Shown here: piece by piece, positions 52,053-62,919 of the stretch
Layout: each line of letters starts with the position of its first letter
How positions within the stretch are numbered: the stretch's first letter is position 1
NCBI RefSeq assembly: GCF_009707325.1
Contig: NZ_CP046103.1
Coordinates: 1,475,810 to 1,539,809 of the forward strand
Origin: Pseudomonas sp. IB20
Lineage (GTDB): Bacteria; Pseudomonadota; Gammaproteobacteria; Pseudomonadales; Pseudomonadaceae
DNA: 64,000 nucleotides
Direction: 5' to 3'
Notes under the pieces: model-generated
Databases searched by the model: none
What the model was told of the DNA's origin: nothing
Seen by the model: the letters and a program-made list of their open reading frames with translations, nothing else
Position numbers and translations under genes: made by a program

Positions 52053-52958
52053 ATGGATCGTCTTCAAGCAATGCGGGTGTTTGTCACGGTAGTCGACCTG
52101 GGGAGCCAGTCAGCCGCCGCTGATCAGTTGGACCTGTCGCGGCCAGTGGTTTCACGTTATCTGGCCGAGCTTGAGGATTGGGTGGGCGCTCGCCTGATGC
52201 ATCGCACGACGCGCAAGCTCAGCCTTACCGCGGCGGGTGGCGAAATGCTGCCCCGTTGTCGGCAAATGCTCGAGTTGTGCAACGACATGCAGTCGGCCGT
52301 CAGTGAGCCGGACGAATCGCCGCGTGGCCAACTGCGGCTAAGTGTCAGCAGCTCGTTCGGCCAGGCGCAGTTGGCGGATGCCGTGGTCGAGTTCGTCAAA
52401 CGCTACCCGTTGGTCAGTATCGACATGCAGATGCTCGACCGTACGGTGAACCTGGTGGATGAGCGTATCGACCTGGCCATCCGCACCAGTTTTGAACTGG
52501 ACCCCAATCTGATCGCTCGCAAGCTGACGCTCTGCCGCTCGGTGATTTGCGCCTCACCTGCCTACTTGCGGGAGCATCCGCACCCGCAGCACGTGCACGA
52601 CCTGGCGGAGCACAACTGCCTGACGCACTCCTACTTCGGCAAAAGTCTGTGGCACTTCACCGAAAATGCAGAGCCGGTGTCGGTGGCGGTGCAGGGCAAT
52701 ATCAGCGCTAACGAGGCGACCACCCTGTTACGGGTGACGCTGGCGGGCGCTGGGGTGGCGCGGCTCCCCAGCTATCAGGCGGGTGACTACATCCGCAGCG
52801 GCGAATTGATCCGTTTGCTGCCCGAGGCCGAGCCGCAACAGATGAATGTTTACGCGGTGTTTGCCTCGCGCAAACACATGCCGTCGGCGCTGCGCAGCCT
52901 GCTGGATTTCCTGGTGCAGCGGTTCCCGGAGGAGCCGGTTTGGGATATCGGCCTCTGA
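52053..52958 (+). CDS. LysR-type transcriptional regulator
   Basis: A 301-residue LTTR: MDRLQAMRVFVTVVDLGSQS, then AAADQLDLSRPVVSRYLAEL and EDWVGARLMHRTTRKLSLTA, of the CrgA/YafC-like type. The effector domain starts near residue 93. It is divergent from the MBL hydrolase gene with a palindrome in the gap, so it likely regulates that gene and the reductase remnant downstream of it. Confidence 0.9.
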   Translation: MDRLQAMRVFVTVVDLGSQSAAADQLDLSRPVVSRYLAELEDWVGARLMHRTTRKLSLTAAGGEMLPRCRQMLELCNDMQSAVSEPDESPRGQLRLSVSSSFGQAQLADAVVEFVKRYPLVSIDMQMLDRTVNLVDERIDLAIRTSFELDPNLIARKLTLCRSVICASPAYLREHPHPQHVHDLAEHNCLTHSYFGKSLWHFTENAEPVSVAVQGNISANEATTLLRVTLAGAGVARLPSYQAGDYIRSGELIRLLPEAEPQQMNVYAVFASRKHMPSALRSLLDFLVQRFPEEPVWDIGL

Positions 52959-53057
52959 ACCCGACATAAAGATGTTGAATGGCGCCCCATAATGGCAACT
53001 CGCCCTGAGTGACCTATGCTTTAAACAGCACCGAGTCGTTTCATTCAGAGGTGTGCC

Positions 53058-53234
53058 ATGACTCTAAAAATCAGAAAGTACCTAATGATCTTCATCCTGT
53101 GCGCTGTGGCGACCGCGCTGTACGGCACGGCCGCCTACCGGGTTGAACAGACCCGCATGCAGCCGACCTTTGCGATCAGCTGCCATCAGGACCTGTGTGT
53201 TCCGCGTACCGGCAGTTTCAGCGCGCTCAGGTAG
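53058..53234 (+). CDS. Small single-helix membrane protein, unknown function
   Basis: 58 residues: basic start MTLKIRKYLMIFILCAVATA, a helix to about residue 27, then a short outside tail with two cysteines (AISCHQDLCVPRTG). ATG 53058 follows AGAGGTG. The end overlaps the convergent AraC gene's stop by 8 bp. The paired Cys (C42, C47) could form a disulfide in the periplasm. Not recognised as a named family. Confidence 0.6.
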   Translation: MTLKIRKYLMIFILCAVATALYGTAAYRVEQTRMQPTFAISCHQDLCVPRTGSFSALR

Positions 53235-54105
53235 GCTGCTCAGCCTGTCTCCGCGACGCCTTGGGCGAAAACCCGACCCGTCGGCGAAACAGCCGAGAGA
53301 AGTTGGTGGGGTCGGAAAACCCCAACACCTCCGACATCTCATTGATGGTCATGCTGGTGTAGGTCAGCAGGCGCTTGGCCTCCAGCAACTGGCGGTCATG
53401 CATGATCTGCAGCGCAGGCTGCCCGCCCAATTCCCGACATGTGCCGTTCAGGTGTGAGACCGAGATGCCCAGTTTGTGGGCCAGGTCTTCAATTTTCGGG
53501 TGTTCGCGGTAATGCTGTTCAACCAGTTGGGTAAAACGCCGGAAATACTCGCGCCCACGTGGTGCTCGCGGGTGGCGGCGCTGGATGGCCTGGCGGCTGA
53601 TCCATACCAGCAACACGCTGACCAAGGCGTGCATCATCATGTCACGCGCCGGTTGCTCATCGGCGTATTCGTCTTGCAGGCGGGCAAACAGGCTGTTGAG
53701 GTAGTCGCTGTCCTTGCCTGCCGCGTAACTGCCCAGGGTCTGCAAACCGTCCACCGTCGCGCCCAGTTGCGTCTGCATATAGCTGACCAGCGGCGCCGAC
53801 AGCGTCACGACGTAACCTTCGACATCCTCGGCAAACCGAAACCCATGCACACACAAAGGCGGCAGCACCTGCAAGGTCGCTTCGCTGAGCGTAGTGCGCA
53901 GGCCTTCGATCTCCAATTGCGCCTGGCCTTTGTGCACGTACAACAACTGGCAGAGGTCCGCGTGCCGGTGGGGCTGGATTTCCCACTGGTACTCCCGGCT
54001 GCGCCGGGAAATGGTTTCACAGTGCAACAAATCAGGGGTCGGCCATTGCTGGCTTTCCCCGTAAAGCTTGAAGACCGGAATCGCGGTACTGGCAGTTTTG
54101 GTCAT
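53227..54105 (-). CDS. pobR: AraC-family regulator of pobA (PobR-like)
   Basis: A 292-residue AraC/XylS-family protein. The N-terminal cupin-like effector domain includes the metal-like HRHADLCQLLYVHKGQAQLE, and the C-terminal DNA-binding domain has two helix-turn-helices ending VLGFSDPTNFSRLFRRRVGF, a canonical AraC signature. It is divergent from pobA (181-bp gap), as in other pseudomonads, where PobR responds to 4-hydroxybenzoate. The first residues TKTASTAIPVFKLYGESQQW are typical of this group. Confidence 0.88.
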   Translation of the reverse strand: MTKTASTAIPVFKLYGESQQWPTPDLLHCETISRRSREYQWEIQPHRHADLCQLLYVHKGQAQLEIEGLRTTLSEATLQVLPPLCVHGFRFAEDVEGYVVTLSAPLVSYMQTQLGATVDGLQTLGSYAAGKDSDYLNSLFARLQDEYADEQPARDMMMHALVSVLLVWISRQAIQRRHPRAPRGREYFRRFTQLVEQHYREHPKIEDLAHKLGISVSHLNGTCRELGGQPALQIMHDRQLLEAKRLLTYTSMTINEMSEVLGFSDPTNFSRLFRRRVGFSPKASRRQAEQPT

Positions 54106-54265
54106 GGTTTCAATCCGATACTCAGGATAGTGGTGCGGTAATCGCCCCGATTGGCAAAAAGCGCAGGCTTTGTCTCAGTTTTCACCTTCTTATGGCGGCC
54201 ACTCAAGTGAAAAATGATCAGCAACATGATGAATGACAACTCTTTCACCTGATCCGTTCGGGTGA

Positions 54266-55480
<1,215 letters not shown>

Positions 55481-55501
55481 CCTGCTATCGTATCGAGCAT
55501 T

Positions 55502-55528
55502 CCCGCAGGCCCTTCCTTTCCTGCGGGC
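55502..55528 (+). promoter_or_regulatory. Hairpin between pobA and the MFS gene
   Basis: CCCGCAGG-CCCTTCCTTT-CCTGCGGG is an 8-bp perfect stem with a 10-nt loop and no clear T-run. It could attenuate read-through from pobA into the transporter gene or stabilise the pobA mRNA. Confidence 0.5.
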
Positions 55529-55547
55529 CTTGCTCGAAGGTTCTGCC

Positions 55548-57065
55548 GTGACCCGCCTCAATCAGCCCACCCAACCCGTCCCCGCCGTGCGCAGTGTGCT
55601 GGCCGCCTTGATGATGGCGATCTTCCTTGGCGCCCTGGACCAGACCATTGTCGCCGTGTCCATGCCGGCCATCTCCGCGCAGTTCCACGACGTCAACCTG
55701 CTGGCCTGGGTGATCTCTGGCTACATGGTGGCGATGACGGTGGCGGTGCCGATCTACGGCAAGCTCGGCGACCTGTATGGGCGCCGCCCGATGATGCTGA
55801 TCGGCATGGGCGTGTTCACCCTGGCCTCGCTGTTTTGCGCCATGGCCCAAAGCATGGAGCAACTGGTGCTGGCGCGGATTCTCCAGGGCATCGGTGCCGG
55901 TGGGATGATCTCGGTGAGCCAGGCGATCATCGGCGACATCATTCCACCGCGTGAACGCGGGCGGTATCAGGGCTACTTCAGCAGCATGTACGCGGTGGCC
56001 AGCGTGGCCGGGCCGGTGCTCGGCGGTTACATGACCGAGTACCTGTCCTGGCGCTGGGTGTTTTTGATCAACCTGCCGCTGGGCGCCGGCGCCTGGTACG
56101 TGGCCCATCGCACGCTGGTGGGGCTGCCGGTGCCGCAGCGCAAGCCGATCATCGATTATCTCGGCACCGTGCTGATGATCGTCGGCCTGACCGCCTTGTT
56201 GCTGGGCATTACTGAAATCGGCCAGGGCCATCATTGGCGTGACCCGCAAGTGTTGGGGCTGCTGGTCTGTGCGCTGGTGGCGCTCACGGTGTTTGTCTGG
56301 CATGAACGCCGTGCGCGCGAACCCTTGCTGCCGATGCACCTGTTCGCCAACCGCAGCGCGGTGCTGTGCTGGTGCACGATTTTCTTCACCAGCTTCCAGG
56401 CGATCTCCCTGACCGTACTGATGCCGCTGCGGTATCAGACGGTGACCGGCTCAGGCGCCGACAGTGCCGCGCTGCACTTGCTGCCGCTGGCGATGGGCTT
56501 GCCGATGGGCGCCTATTTTGCCGGGCGCATGACCTCGGTGACCGGGCGTTATAAGCCGATGATCTTGACGGGCGCGTTGTTGAGCCCGTTTGCGATTCTG
56601 GGCATGGCCTACAGTGCGCCGCAGGCGGTGTGGCTGACGGCGGTGTTCATGTTGCTGTGCGGGATTGCGGCGGGGATGCAGTTTCCTACGTCCCTGGTGG
56701 GGACGCAGAATTCGGTCGAGCAGCGGGATATCGGCGTTGCGACCAGCACCACCAACCTGTTTCGCTCGTTAGGCGGGGCGGTGGGCGTGGCGTGCATGTC
56801 GACCTTGTTGCTGGCGTTGTTGCAGGATTCCAGCTTTGCGCACTTGGCCAGCGGTGCGCTGGTGGCCGAAGGCAATTCCGGGAATGTCTTGCTGGACGGC
56901 TTGAACGCCGCGCCAGGGCCTGCGCAGGATGCATTGCGCGGGGAGTTGGCGGTGACGTTTCGGCATTTGTTGATGGTGAGTGCGGCGGTGTCGTTGCTGG
57001 GGTTGGCGGCGGCGCTTGCGATGCCTAACCGCGTGCTGCGTGGGCGTGAAGACAACGCTAAGTAA
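55548..57065 (+). CDS. MFS drug:proton antiporter, DHA2 (EmrB/QacA) family
   Basis: A 505-residue transporter with 14 predicted helices. Motif A is GKLGDLYGRRPMMLIGMGVF; the helix-5 motif C reads GPVLGGYMTEYLSWRWVFLI. GTG 55548 is preceded by GAAGG; a longer frame through the pobA 3' end is unlikely. It lies 67 bp after pobA, with a CCCGCAGG/CCTGCGGG hairpin between, so it is probably co-regulated in part. DHA2 exporters move lipophilic or aromatic compounds, plausibly including aromatic acids here. Confidence 0.88.
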   Translation: MTRLNQPTQPVPAVRSVLAALMMAIFLGALDQTIVAVSMPAISAQFHDVNLLAWVISGYMVAMTVAVPIYGKLGDLYGRRPMMLIGMGVFTLASLFCAMAQSMEQLVLARILQGIGAGGMISVSQAIIGDIIPPRERGRYQGYFSSMYAVASVAGPVLGGYMTEYLSWRWVFLINLPLGAGAWYVAHRTLVGLPVPQRKPIIDYLGTVLMIVGLTALLLGITEIGQGHHWRDPQVLGLLVCALVALTVFVWHERRAREPLLPMHLFANRSAVLCWCTIFFTSFQAISLTVLMPLRYQTVTGSGADSAALHLLPLAMGLPMGAYFAGRMTSVTGRYKPMILTGALLSPFAILGMAYSAPQAVWLTAVFMLLCGIAAGMQFPTSLVGTQNSVEQRDIGVATSTTNLFRSLGGAVGVACMSTLLLALLQDSSFAHLASGALVAEGNSGNVLLDGLNAAPGPAQDALRGELAVTFRHLLMVSAAVSLLGLAAALAMPNRVLRGREDNAK

Positions 57066-57126
57066 TTGACACAATGATGAGCGAACTGGCGGCGCGCTCC
57101 CACAGTGGATTGCATTTCAATTCTGC

Positions 57127-57974
57127 TCAGGGGCTGTAGTACCCGACCGCCACCATAAAATGCCCCGCCTTGCGCAAGTACGCGTGCTTGTTCTCAACCT
57201 TACCTGTCACCGGGTTTTTCCAGCGGTACTTGTACTCACCCTGATCCTGCTCGGCCATTATCTTGAGGATCGGCTCGCCCACCGGCTCGCCCACCGGCTT
57301 GCCATCCGGGTCCTTGATCTTGGCGAAGTCGGTGTTAACCAGGCGCAGGTTGGTGCCATGCGCCACATAGCGCCCGGTATTCAGGTCCACCACAAACACA
57401 TACAAATCATCTTGCAGAAACCCGCCCTGCAACGCGTTGATCGCCTTGAGCGTGCCGGCTTCATCCTTCATCAGCGCGTTCACCGCCTTGTTGCGCAGCC
57501 CACGCGCCTGTTCCGGTGTGGCTCGAGGCAGGTAATAACCGACTGCCAAAATCCGTTCGCCCACGCGCTGATAAAACACATGCTTGTGCTCAACCTTGCC
57601 GTCATTCCAGCTCTGCCAGCGGTAGTCGGCCTGCTGGATGCCTTGGCCCTCGGGTACGGCCAGCGCTTGCTTGAACGAGGCTTGCAAGTCCGGCCCGAGC
57701 TGCTCGGATACGTCGCGGCCGATCAGGCGGAGGAGGGCCCGCCGCTGGCCAGCAGCACGCCCTTGGTATCAACCACAAACACATAGCGGTCGTGGTCGAT
57801 GAAGTCACCTTGGCGACTGAAGGCGGCGAACGCTTTGTCGCCGTTGCTCTGGTAATAGGCCAAAGCCTTTTCCAGTAGGGCCTTGGCGGCCTGTGCGTCC
57901 TTATCCTGAGTGGCCGCGTGCACCTGACTGAAACACAACAGCAGCAGCCAGGTGAGTCGGAGCAGTCCTTTCAT
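57127..57974 (-). pseudogene. Secreted double-Cache-domain protein, frameshifted
   Basis: Two adjoining frames make one gene. From ATG 57974, signal peptide MKGLLRLTWLLLLCFSQVHA and the first part of a Cache domain (YVFVVDTKGVLLASGGPSS) end at a TGA (57725-57723). In a different frame (LIGRDVSEQLGPDL, then ASFKQALAVPEGQGIQ) the protein resumes and ends with NKHAYLRKAGHFMVAVGYYS. Losing one base in the run of GC-rich bases near 57726 explains it (GCCTGAT read instead of GCCCTGAT). It also carries a 12-bp repeat giving PVGEPVGEP. Such proteins are periplasmic small-molecule sensors; a sequencing error cannot be excluded. Confidence 0.82.
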
Positions 57975-58024
57975 TACCCATCCCTCAATATTGTAGGTTT
58001 GGCAACAGCGTAGACGGTTCTGGC

Positions 58025-58798
58025 TCAGGGCGCCGCGAGCCACTGATTGACGATGCCGCCGTACACGCCGGTGGCGACGCTCAAGTGCAACCACTGGTCG
58101 ACGTAGCTTTTCCACGCCACATCATCGCGGGGCAGCAGGAAGGCTTTTTCGCTGTACTGCATCTGCTGTTCTGGGTTGACGGCACACAGCCCAGGCTTAA
58201 GCTTTTGCTGGAAGCGCGCTTCGCTGGCGTCGGTGATCATCACGTCGGCTTTGCCCGCCAACAATTCGTCGAAAATCGTCACGTTGTCGTGCAGGCGAAT
58301 CTGCGCCTGGCCCAGATGAGCGCGGGCAAAGACTTCGTTGGTGCCGCCCGCCGGTTCGATCACCCGCACCTGCGGCTGGTTGATCTGCTCGACGGTCTGG
58401 TAGCGCTGTACATCAGCGCAGCGCACCAGCGGAATCTTGCCATCCACGCCCAGGGCCTGGCTGAAGAAGGCTTTTTTCTGGCGTTCCAGCGACACCGAAA
58501 TACCGCCCACGGCGATGTCGCAGCGTTGGGCCAGGAAGTCCGGCATCAGGGTTTTCCAGGTGGTCGGCACCCAGGTGATTTTCGCATTCAAGCTTTTGGC
58601 CAGTGACTCAGCCATGGCAATGTCGATGCCTTCATAACGGCCATCGGCGCGCAGTGACGTGTAGGGCTTGTAGTCGCCGGTGGTGCAGACGGTGAGCGTG
58701 CCGCGCTGCAGCACTTCATCCAGGCGCGATGGCGCGGTGTCGGCCAGGGCGGTGGTTGCGATACTCGCCAGTACACACAGGGCTAGGGGCGCTTTCAT
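58025..58798 (-). CDS. pheC: Periplasmic cyclohexadienyl (arogenate/prephenate) dehydratase, PheC-like
   Basis: A 257-residue secreted protein. Signal peptide MKAPLALCVLASIATTALAD, then TVCTTGDYKPYTSLRADGRY, GGTNEVFARAHLGQAQIRLH and ITDASEARFQQKLKPGLCAV, which closely follow P. aeruginosa PheC over its length. PheC has the fold of a polar amino-acid binding protein but dehydrates prephenate or arogenate in the periplasm. The alternative is an ABC amino-acid binding protein; no ABC genes are beside it, which favours PheC. Confidence 0.75.
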   Translation of the reverse strand: MKAPLALCVLASIATTALADTAPSRLDEVLQRGTLTVCTTGDYKPYTSLRADGRYEGIDIAMAESLAKSLNAKITWVPTTWKTLMPDFLAQRCDIAVGGISVSLERQKKAFFSQALGVDGKIPLVRCADVQRYQTVEQINQPQVRVIEPAGGTNEVFARAHLGQAQIRLHDNVTIFDELLAGKADVMITDASEARFQQKLKPGLCAVNPEQQMQYSEKAFLLPRDDVAWKSYVDQWLHLSVATGVYGGIVNQWLAAP

Positions 58799-58883
58799 GT
58801 GGTCGAGTCCTTAGGGCATGATCGGGGGCGGTCATTATTTCCAGCAGCGCGCTCAGGTAGCAAGGGCCGCGCAATGTTTAGCC

Positions 58884-58899
58884 AGTTTGCAACCAAACT
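58884..58899. promoter_or_regulatory. Inverted repeat AGTTTG-CAAC-CAAACT upstream of the GS-like gene
   Basis: A perfect 6-4-6 palindrome in the 414-bp region between pheC and the glutamine-synthetase-like gene. It may be an operator for either. The rest of this region (to 59212) shows no convincing gene; a 54-codon frame at 58973-59137 was dismissed. Confidence 0.45.
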
Positions 58900-59212
58900 C
58901 CATCAACCCTGAATTTAACCACCTATCCAGGCGTGTGAGGCTGCCGGGCATCTACCTCATTGTGAATCCTGCATGGACGGTTCCCCCGACACTCACCCCG
59001 CGACACTGCCTGGCGCATTAGTGCCGAGCTGTCCGACGGTTGTCGAGGCACTCCCCTCCGAGCTGGCCTTCTGGGCCTTGTTCCACTGCCGACACGCGCG
59101 CCCACCCGATACTGCTCTCCTACGTTGATCTGCCCCATGGATGACGCGCACCTGTGCGCATCTGCCCGGCGGTGCCTGTGCGCCCGCCTGCCGCAAACGT
59201 ATGAGAATTCCA

Positions 59213-60667
59213 ATGAGTGTTTTTGCCAGCCTGCACGAAGCCCAATCTTTCCTTGAGCAGAACCCGGACGTTGAGATGTTCGAGCTGTTTATCCTCGACA
59301 ACAACGGCGTGCCACGCGGCAAGTTGCTGCACCGCGATGAGTTGTTGGCGGTGTACGAAAGTGGCCGGCCGTTACCCAGCACCATCCTTGGCCTGACGAT
59401 TAACGGCGATGACGTGGAAAACTCCGGGCTGGTGTGGGACGTCGGCGATATCGACTGCCGCGCCTACCCGATCAGCGGCAGTTTGCAGCGCATGCCGTGG
59501 CGCCTGATCCCGACGGCGGCGGTGCAAGTCAGCATGCACCCCACCGAAGGCCTGCCCGCCACCGTGGCCGACCCCAGGCATTTGCTCGCCAAGGTGATCG
59601 ACGGCTTAAAGGCCGACGGTTATTACCCGGTGATGGCGGCAGAGCTGGAGTTTTACCTGCTCGACCAGAAGCCCGACAGCAACGGCCGACCGCAACCGGC
59701 CCGGGATGTGGACGGTAATCGCCCGCGCTCGACCCAGGTGTATGGCCTGCGCGAACTGGAGCAGATCGAGCCGTTCCTTGCCGACCTTTATAGCGCCTGC
59801 AAACTGCAAGGCATCCCGGCGCGCACGGCGATTTCCGAATACGCGCCGGGCCAGGTTGAAATCACCCTGGAACATCGCTTTGATGCGCTGCAAGCCATGG
59901 ACGAAGCGGTGCGCTATAAACGGCTGGTCAAGGGCGTGGCGCATAAACACGGGATGACTGCGTGTTTCATGGCCAAGCCCTTTGATGGCTTGGCGGGCAC
60001 GGGCATGCACATGCATGTGAGCCTGGCGGACGTCCACGGCAATAACCTGTTCGCCAGCGAGGCTGCCGATGGCACGCCGCTATTGCGTCAGGCGGTGGGC
60101 GGTATGCTCAGCACGTTGCTCGATTCGTTGCTGATGTTCTGTCCTAACGCCAATTCCTACCGTCGCTTTCAGGCCAACAGCTATGCGCCGCTGGCCGCCA
60201 CTTGGGGGGTGGATAACCGCACGGTCAGCTTGCGCGTGCCCGGCGGGCCGGCCAATTCCCGGCACATTGAGCACCGTATCTGTGGTGCCGACGCTAACCC
60301 TTACCTGGCGGCCGCTGCGATTCTGGCTGGCATCCACCGGGGTATCCGCGAACAGCGTGACCCTGGTGCTCCGGTGGAGGGCAACGGGTATGCCCAGGCC
60401 AAGGAATTGCTGCCGACTGACTGGCTCACCACTTTGCGTGCTCTGGAAGGTTCGAGCTGGGCGCGGGATGCGTTTGGCGGTGAGTTTCTCGGGGTGTACC
60501 TGGCGGTGAAACGCGCTGAATATCGCCGTGGGGCGGATAGGTACTCAGCGCACCGCCAAACGCGTGCAATCTCAAGTCATTCACGGCTTCGACCTTTTTT
60601 TCACGTTGCAGTCGTTAAGCTGCGAATCAAGGTCGTTCACTACCGTTCCACACACATGAGCCCGTGA
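59213..60667 (+). CDS. Glutamine synthetase-like (gamma-glutamyl-polyamine synthetase type) with aberrant C-terminus
   Basis: About 439 residues match the GS superfamily: GLTINGDDVENSGLVWDVGD, GTGMHMHVSLADVHGNNLF (metal/ATP site), then ANSYRRFQANSYAPLAATWG, and HIEHRICGADANPYLAAAAI. The profile resembles PuuA/SpuB-like enzymes rather than GlnA; no adenylylation loop. After AEYRR the normal last ~13-15 residues are replaced by an unrelated basic tail (GADRYSAHRQTRAISSHSRL...) reaching TGA at 60665-60667. The chosen start (59213) and family length support truncation by a local deletion. Activity is doubtful. Confidence 0.8.
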   Translation: MSVFASLHEAQSFLEQNPDVEMFELFILDNNGVPRGKLLHRDELLAVYESGRPLPSTILGLTINGDDVENSGLVWDVGDIDCRAYPISGSLQRMPWRLIPTAAVQVSMHPTEGLPATVADPRHLLAKVIDGLKADGYYPVMAAELEFYLLDQKPDSNGRPQPARDVDGNRPRSTQVYGLRELEQIEPFLADLYSACKLQGIPARTAISEYAPGQVEITLEHRFDALQAMDEAVRYKRLVKGVAHKHGMTACFMAKPFDGLAGTGMHMHVSLADVHGNNLFASEAADGTPLLRQAVGGMLSTLLDSLLMFCPNANSYRRFQANSYAPLAATWGVDNRTVSLRVPGGPANSRHIEHRICGADANPYLAAAAILAGIHRGIREQRDPGAPVEGNGYAQAKELLPTDWLTTLRALEGSSWARDAFGGEFLGVYLAVKRAEYRRGADRYSAHRQTRAISSHSRLRPFFHVAVVKLRIKVVHYRSTHMSP

Positions 60668-61266
60668 TGTCGTCACCTACTCCATCCTCTATCGAGACTG
60701 AGTTCGCCGAGCGCTGTGACCGTGAGCATGCCAGGGTCTGCGGCGACACACGCCCGCCAGCGCTGCTCAAGCGCCTAGCGGCCTGGCGCGATGATCGGTT
60801 GGTGCGCCAGGCATTGAAGGTGGCCGGCGAGCCGGGGCTGATCCTCGACCTGGCCTGTGGCTCTGGCCGGTTCTGGCCGGTGTTGGCCGAACACATCAAC
60901 CGGGTGATCCTGGCCTCGGACAACTCCCAGGCCATGCTCGACCACGCGTGCACCCACCATCCGGCGTCATTGCTCAAGCGCGTCAAAACATTCCAGGGCT
61001 CGGCGTTTTCCATCGGCCTGTCGGCAAATGCGGTTGACTGCATTTTCTGCCTGGAATTGTTTCGCCATGTACCCAACAGTGACGGGCGTTTGGCGCTGCT
61101 GCGCGAGTTCCACCGGGTCAGCCGCGACACGGTGATCGTTTCCGTGAATGCGCATACGCCTGTCGAGGGCGAGTTCCGCCAAGCGGGTTTCAACATACTC
61201 AACCATCAGGAATTCCTGCCGGGCTCCAAGCTGTGGCGGGTCTACGTCCTGCGTAAGAGAGGCTAA
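60667..61266 (+). CDS. Class I SAM-dependent methyltransferase
   Basis: A 199-residue methyltransferase: LILDLACGSGRFWPVLAEHI is motif I (SAM binding), DNSQAMLDHACTHHP motif II-like, and CIFCLELFRHVPNSDGRLAL motif IV region. The N-terminal segment TEFAERCDREHARVCGDTRP is unusual. ATG 60667 overlaps the preceding TGA (TGATG). The target is unknown; small-molecule or protein methylation are equally possible. Confidence 0.83.
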   Translation: MSSPTPSSIETEFAERCDREHARVCGDTRPPALLKRLAAWRDDRLVRQALKVAGEPGLILDLACGSGRFWPVLAEHINRVILASDNSQAMLDHACTHHPASLLKRVKTFQGSAFSIGLSANAVDCIFCLELFRHVPNSDGRLALLREFHRVSRDTVIVSVNAHTPVEGEFRQAGFNILNHQEFLPGSKLWRVYVLRKRG

Positions 61267-61388
61267 CTCCTGCCTGTCCGACTATTCTTCATCTCTTGTC
61301 GGAGTTTTCATGATGGTGTGTGCACTGCGGATGCTCGCAAGGGGCTTTCGCGATATATACTGCGCGCCATTCTTCAAGGGAGAGCCGT

Positions 61389-62522
61389 GTGGCCATCGAT
61401 ATTCACTGGATCTGCGACAACGATAGCCTCGGCCAGCATTGCGACGAATGGCAGCAGTTGCCATTCGTCGCCCTCGACACCGAATTCATGCGGGTCGACA
61501 CCTTTTACCCCATTGCCGGGCTGATCCAGATCGGTGATGGCGTGCGCGCTTACCTGATCGATCCCCTGACCATCGACAACTGGCAACCCTTGGCCGCCTT
61601 GCTGGAAAACCCAGCGGTGATCAAGGTGGTGCACGCTTGCAGCGAAGACCTGGAAGTGTTGCTGCGCCTGACCGGCAGCCTGCCGGTGCCGTTGTTCGAC
61701 ACTCAATTGGCGGCGGCTTACTTGAACCTCGGTTTCTCCATGGGCTACTCGCGCCTGGTGCAAGCCGTGCTGGATATCGAGTTGCCCAAGGGTGAGACCC
61801 GCTCGGACTGGCTGCAGCGGCCATTGTCCGAGACCCAAGTGAGCTACGCCGCCGAAGACGCGGTGCACTTGGCCGAGGTCTACATCCGCCTGCGCCCGAA
61901 GCTGTCAGACGACAAATACGCTTGGGTGCTGGAAGACGGCGCCGAACTGGTGGCCAACCTGCGCCGCGAGGTGGACCCGTACGAGGTGTACCGCGACGCC
62001 AAGTTGGCGTGGAAACTGTCCCGCGCCCAGCTCGCCGTGCTGCGTGAGCTGTGCGCCTGGCGCGAGCAGCAAGCCCGCGCCCGTGACCTGCCGCGCAACC
62101 GTATCATTCGTGAACACTCGTTGTGGCCCCTGGCCAAATCCCAGCCGGATAACCTCGCCGCGCTGGGCAAAATCGAAGACATGCACCCGCGCACCGTGCG
62201 TCAGGATGGCCAGTTTCTGCTGGACCTGATCAAACGTGCCGGCAGCGTGTCCATGGACCAATGGCCACCCGCCGTGGCTGAACCGCTGCCGGTGGACGCC
62301 GCCACGCTGATCAAGCAACTGCGTACCTTGGGCCAGGCCGAAGCCGAACGCCTGGACATGGCGCCGGAGCTGATGCTGCGCAAGAAAACCCTCGAAGCCC
62401 TGGTTAAAAGCGGCTACCCCGATGGGCCATATAAATTGCCAGACTCGCTGCGTGGCTGGCGCCGCGAGTTGATGGGCCAAGCGCTGCTCGACAGCCTGGC
62501 CACTGCCGGAGAACAGCCTTGA
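61389..62522 (+). CDS. rnd: Ribonuclease D
   Basis: A 377-residue 3'-to-5' exoribonuclease that trims tRNA and small stable RNA. DEDD motifs: [16 protein letters not shown] (Exo I), [13 protein letters not shown] (Exo II) and [13 protein letters not shown] (Exo III); an HRDC-like domain (about 210-290) follows. GTG 61389 with GGGAGAGCC is preferred to the ATG-coded extension from 61320. It overlaps ycgL by 4 bp. Confidence 0.96.
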   Translation: MAIDIHWICDNDSLGQHCDEWQQLPFVALDTEFMRVDTFYPIAGLIQIGDGVRAYLIDPLTIDNWQPLAALLENPAVIKVVHACSEDLEVLLRLTGSLPVPLFDTQLAAAYLNLGFSMGYSRLVQAVLDIELPKGETRSDWLQRPLSETQVSYAAEDAVHLAEVYIRLRPKLSDDKYAWVLEDGAELVANLRREVDPYEVYRDAKLAWKLSRAQLAVLRELCAWREQQARARDLPRNRIIREHSLWPLAKSQPDNLAALGKIEDMHPRTVRQDGQFLLDLIKRAGSVSMDQWPPAVAEPLPVDAATLIKQLRTLGQAEAERLDMAPELMLRKKTLEALVKSGYPDGPYKLPDSLRGWRRELMGQALLDSLATAGEQP

Positions 62523-62812
62523 AACGTATTTGCTCCATCTACCGCAGCTTGAAAAAAGACGGGATGTACCTCTACGTGCTGAAAAGCGATGCGCTGGAGC
62601 GTGTGCCGGAACCGTTGATGGAAGCCTTCGGCAAGGCCCATCTCGCGTTCGAGATGATCCTGACGCCAGAGCGCAAGCTGTCCCGTGAGGACATCACCGT
62701 GGTCCTGGAAAACCTCGACAAGCAGGGCTACCACCTGCAAATGCCACCGGCCGAGGACGAGTACATCGAGCACTTGCCCGAAGAGCTGTTGCGCCGCAAC
62801 GACCCGATGTGA
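62519..62812 (+). CDS. YcgL domain protein
   Basis: A 97-residue YcgL/DUF709 protein starting at TTG 62519 inside the rnd 3' end: [20 protein letters not shown], then [20 protein letters not shown] and [20 protein letters not shown]. The family's function is unknown. It is translationally coupled to rnd, as in P. aeruginosa. Confidence 0.93.
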   Translation: MKRICSIYRSLKKDGMYLYVLKSDALERVPEPLMEAFGKAHLAFEMILTPERKLSREDITVVLENLDKQGYHLQMPPAEDEYIEHLPEELLRRNDPM

Positions 62813-62919
62813 TCGGACAGTGCCCTGCCCAGGGCACATTCTTCAATGCAAACGTATAAGTGGGTGGTGGCCGTAAGGATGCGGGCGGCCGTCTGCAGTG
62901 TTTTTGAAAGGTTTGAACC

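Noticed and set aside
58973-59137. A 54-codon frame (MDGSPDTHPATL...) in the pheC-GS gap
   Set aside because: No ribosome site, Pro/Cys-rich composition unlike proteins nearby, and it lies in what should be regulatory DNA.
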